Assembly: GCF_003048615.2 (NCBI RefSeq)
Contig: NZ_CP049263.1
Coordinates: 372,001 to 436,000, forward strand
Source: Campylobacter concisus
Lineage (GTDB): Bacteria > Campylobacterota > Campylobacteria > Campylobacterales > Campylobacteraceae
DNA length: 64,000 nt
Reading direction: 5' to 3'
Positions within the stretch are counted from its first letter, which is position 1, and each line of letters opens with the position of its first letter. Shown in pieces: positions 62,508 through 64,000 of the stretch. The notes beneath the pieces are model-generated. The model ran no database searches. It saw only the letters and a list, made by a program, of their open reading frames with translations, and was not told where the DNA came from. A program made the translations under genes and the position numbers.

Positions 62508-63581
62508 TCAAAGCTTATCTTGAAATTTCTGCTTATCGCTCATATAAACAAAGCTTAGCACCTCAGCCACAGCCCTAAAAAGGTGCGCTGGTATCGTGTC
62601 ATCGACCTCACAAACTCTATAAAGCTCCCTTGCAAGAGGTGGATTTTCATAAATTTGCACTCCATTTTCAACCGCTACCTTTTTTATCTGAAGCGCCAAG
62701 AAATCAACCCCTTTAGCAAGTATTATCGGTGCTTCGTCACGGCTTTTGTCGTATCTAATAGCCACAGCATAGTGAGTTGGGTTTGTGATGACGACGTCAG
62801 CTTGTGGGATGTTTTGCATCATTCGGCGTTTGGCTGCACGCATTTGCGCTTGGCGGATCCTGCCCTTAACCTGCGGGTCACCCTCCATCTGCTTGTACTC
62901 GTCCTTGATCTCTTGCTTGCTCATGCGAAGGTCTTTAAAATACTGAAAACGCACGATGAGCAGGTCAGCAAGACCGATCACAAAAAGTATAAAAAGCATG
63001 ACGCTAACTAAAATGATGAGCTTCTCTTTTAGCCACGCAAGCTGGTCAAACATAGAGAAAAATAGCGTGTGAGGCAGCTCCTTGATAAACTGCAAGAAAA
63101 AGTAAAATCCAACGCCAAAGACGATGCTTACCTTAACGACGATCTTGACGCTCTCGATCGCCTTTTTCATAGAAAATAAATTTTTTAGCCCTTTTAGCGG
63201 ATTTATCTTGCCAAAATTTGGCGTTATTGGCTTTGTGGTAAATATAAAGCCAAACTGCATTACATTTGCGATTATGCCAGCAACCGCGACGCAGATGCAA
63301 ACTGGCAGGATCATCAGAAGTGCCCTGCCAAAGGTATTTACAACGATCATCTTTACCGTTGGCAAAGTCAGTGGCTGACCGATAAATTTAGAGTAGTAGA
63401 TGTAAAGCGAGATGACCTGATCTTTCATGAAATTTAGCATCGCAAGCAGCACACCAATAGCAATAACTAGGGTCACAAAGCCTGATAGGTCCTGACTTTT
63501 GGGGACGTTGCCGTCCTTTTTGGCGTCTTCTATCTTTTTGGGGGTCGCTTCTTCGGTTTTTTCCTGATCTTCGCCTGCCAT
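62508..63581 (-). CDS. flhB: Flagellar type III export protein FlhB
   Basis: 357 residues from the ATG at 63581 (AGGA upstream; MAGEDQEKTEEATPKKIEDA is the family start). Four helices and a cytoplasmic domain with the self-cleaving NPTH in VVITNPTHYAVAIRY, which switches substrate specificity from hook to filament. A longer frame from 63623 adds 14 residues without family match. Indicates a flagellated organism. Confidence 0.95.
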   Translation of the reverse strand: MAGEDQEKTEEATPKKIEDAKKDGNVPKSQDLSGFVTLVIAIGVLLAMLNFMKDQVISLYIYYSKFIGQPLTLPTVKMIVVNTFGRALLMILPVCICVAVAGIIANVMQFGFIFTTKPITPNFGKINPLKGLKNLFSMKKAIESVKIVVKVSIVFGVGFYFFLQFIKELPHTLFFSMFDQLAWLKEKLIILVSVMLFILFVIGLADLLIVRFQYFKDLRMSKQEIKDEYKQMEGDPQVKGRIRQAQMRAAKRRMMQNIPQADVVITNPTHYAVAIRYDKSRDEAPIILAKGVDFLALQIKKVAVENGVQIYENPPLARELYRVCEVDDTIPAHLFRAVAEVLSFVYMSDKQKFQDKL

Positions 63582-63727
63582 CTTTGTCCTAAGCTCGCTT
63601 AAATTTGGGGCGATTATAGCCAAAATGCGGTTAAACTATCCGCTAAATTTAATTTTTGCAATTCAAAAAAAACTAAGCCGTTTTAGGCATTTTTGGCTAA
63701 AATTAGCAAAATTAAGGAGCATGCAAA

Positions 63728-64000
63728 ATGTCATTTTTAGAAAGCTTATTTAATATTTTCAAAGCTAAAAAACCGCCAAAAAGCGATGAAGAGCTACTTT
63801 TGGACGAGTATGCAAGCATTTACGCTGAGATAAAAGAGAAAAATTTAAACGAATACGACTTTTTATGTGAGCTCATACGATTACTCTCTTTTTCAAGAGC
63901 TAGACGCTACGACTTTTGCCTTGAAAAGTGCCTAGCTGATGGCGACGCCGAGGCACTAAATGATCTCATTTTTCAATACGCTAAGCTAAATTTACTCCCA
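63728..64000 (+). CDS. Uncharacterised protein, cut by the window edge
   Basis: An open frame of 91 codons from the ATG at 63728 (AAGGAG 63714-63719 upstream) to the window end without a stop. The translation starts MSFLESLFNIFKAKKPPKSD and continues acidic and helical (EELLLDEYASIYAEIKEKNL). No motif recognised. Divergent from flhB. Confidence 0.7.
   Translation, partial: MSFLESLFNIFKAKKPPKSDEELLLDEYASIYAEIKEKNLNEYDFLCELIRLLSFSRARRYDFCLEKCLADGDAEALNDLIFQYAKLNLLP

Overview
The window reads as chromosome of a Campylobacter-type epsilonproteobacterium, close to the C. concisus/C. curvus group. The reasons are the AT-rich coding style, short AAGGA-type ribosome sites, frequent TTG and GTG starts, and gene order. 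The run ileS - small membrane ORF - gatA - guaB - ... - xseB - nitrilase-like gene - ... - murC - mutS2 is the order I recall from C. jejuni. The species is an inference.

Left part (1-3590): a TRAP transporter receptor gene (minus strand) stands back to back with pyruvate kinase. An 800-base non-coding stretch of degenerate repeats follows. It includes one copy of a hairpin element whose second, inverted copy lies near 30.5 kb.

3591-17912: one tightly overlapping operon encodes what looks like a complete aryl polyene (APE) pathway. It has a phosphopantetheinyl transferase, two full ketosynthases and one partial, a ketoreductase, two dehydratases (one fused to the acyl-activating ligase), two acyl carrier proteins, acyltransferases, a thioesterase, a LolA-like carrier, an MMPL exporter and a lipoprotein. 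These would build a conjugated polyene on an aryl starter and place it in the outer membrane. No enzyme that makes the aryl starter is visible.

17960-38355: a frameshifted pectate lyase and a CinA-type protein, then the conserved core block (ileS, gatA, guaB, metX, xseB, tag, a Tat-exported flavoprotein, murC, mutS2), a GGDEF/EAL membrane protein and dapE.

38476-45016: a lone, AT-rich KAP-type P-loop NTPase sits between dapE and polA and is the best candidate for an uncharacterised defence-like gene. Two LPS-core glycosyltransferases follow polA.

45148-51840: a nickel-pincer operon (larA, larC, larE, larB) for lactate racemase, a DUF2809 membrane protein, an LprI-like protein and the two subunits of an L-tartrate/fumarate dehydratase.

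51891-62421: a GntR regulator, an asparaginase and a divergent transporter; a 1072-residue surface protein with a LapA-like retention module and a TAAG motif of the kind cut by LapG proteases; tRNA-Phe; exbB-exbD-tonB behind a consensus promoter embedded in a perfect inverted repeat; and a Dcu-type dicarboxylate transporter with an extra domain of about 100 residues. The window ends with flhB and a gene cut by the right edge.

No CRISPR array, insertion sequence, prophage or rRNA was seen.
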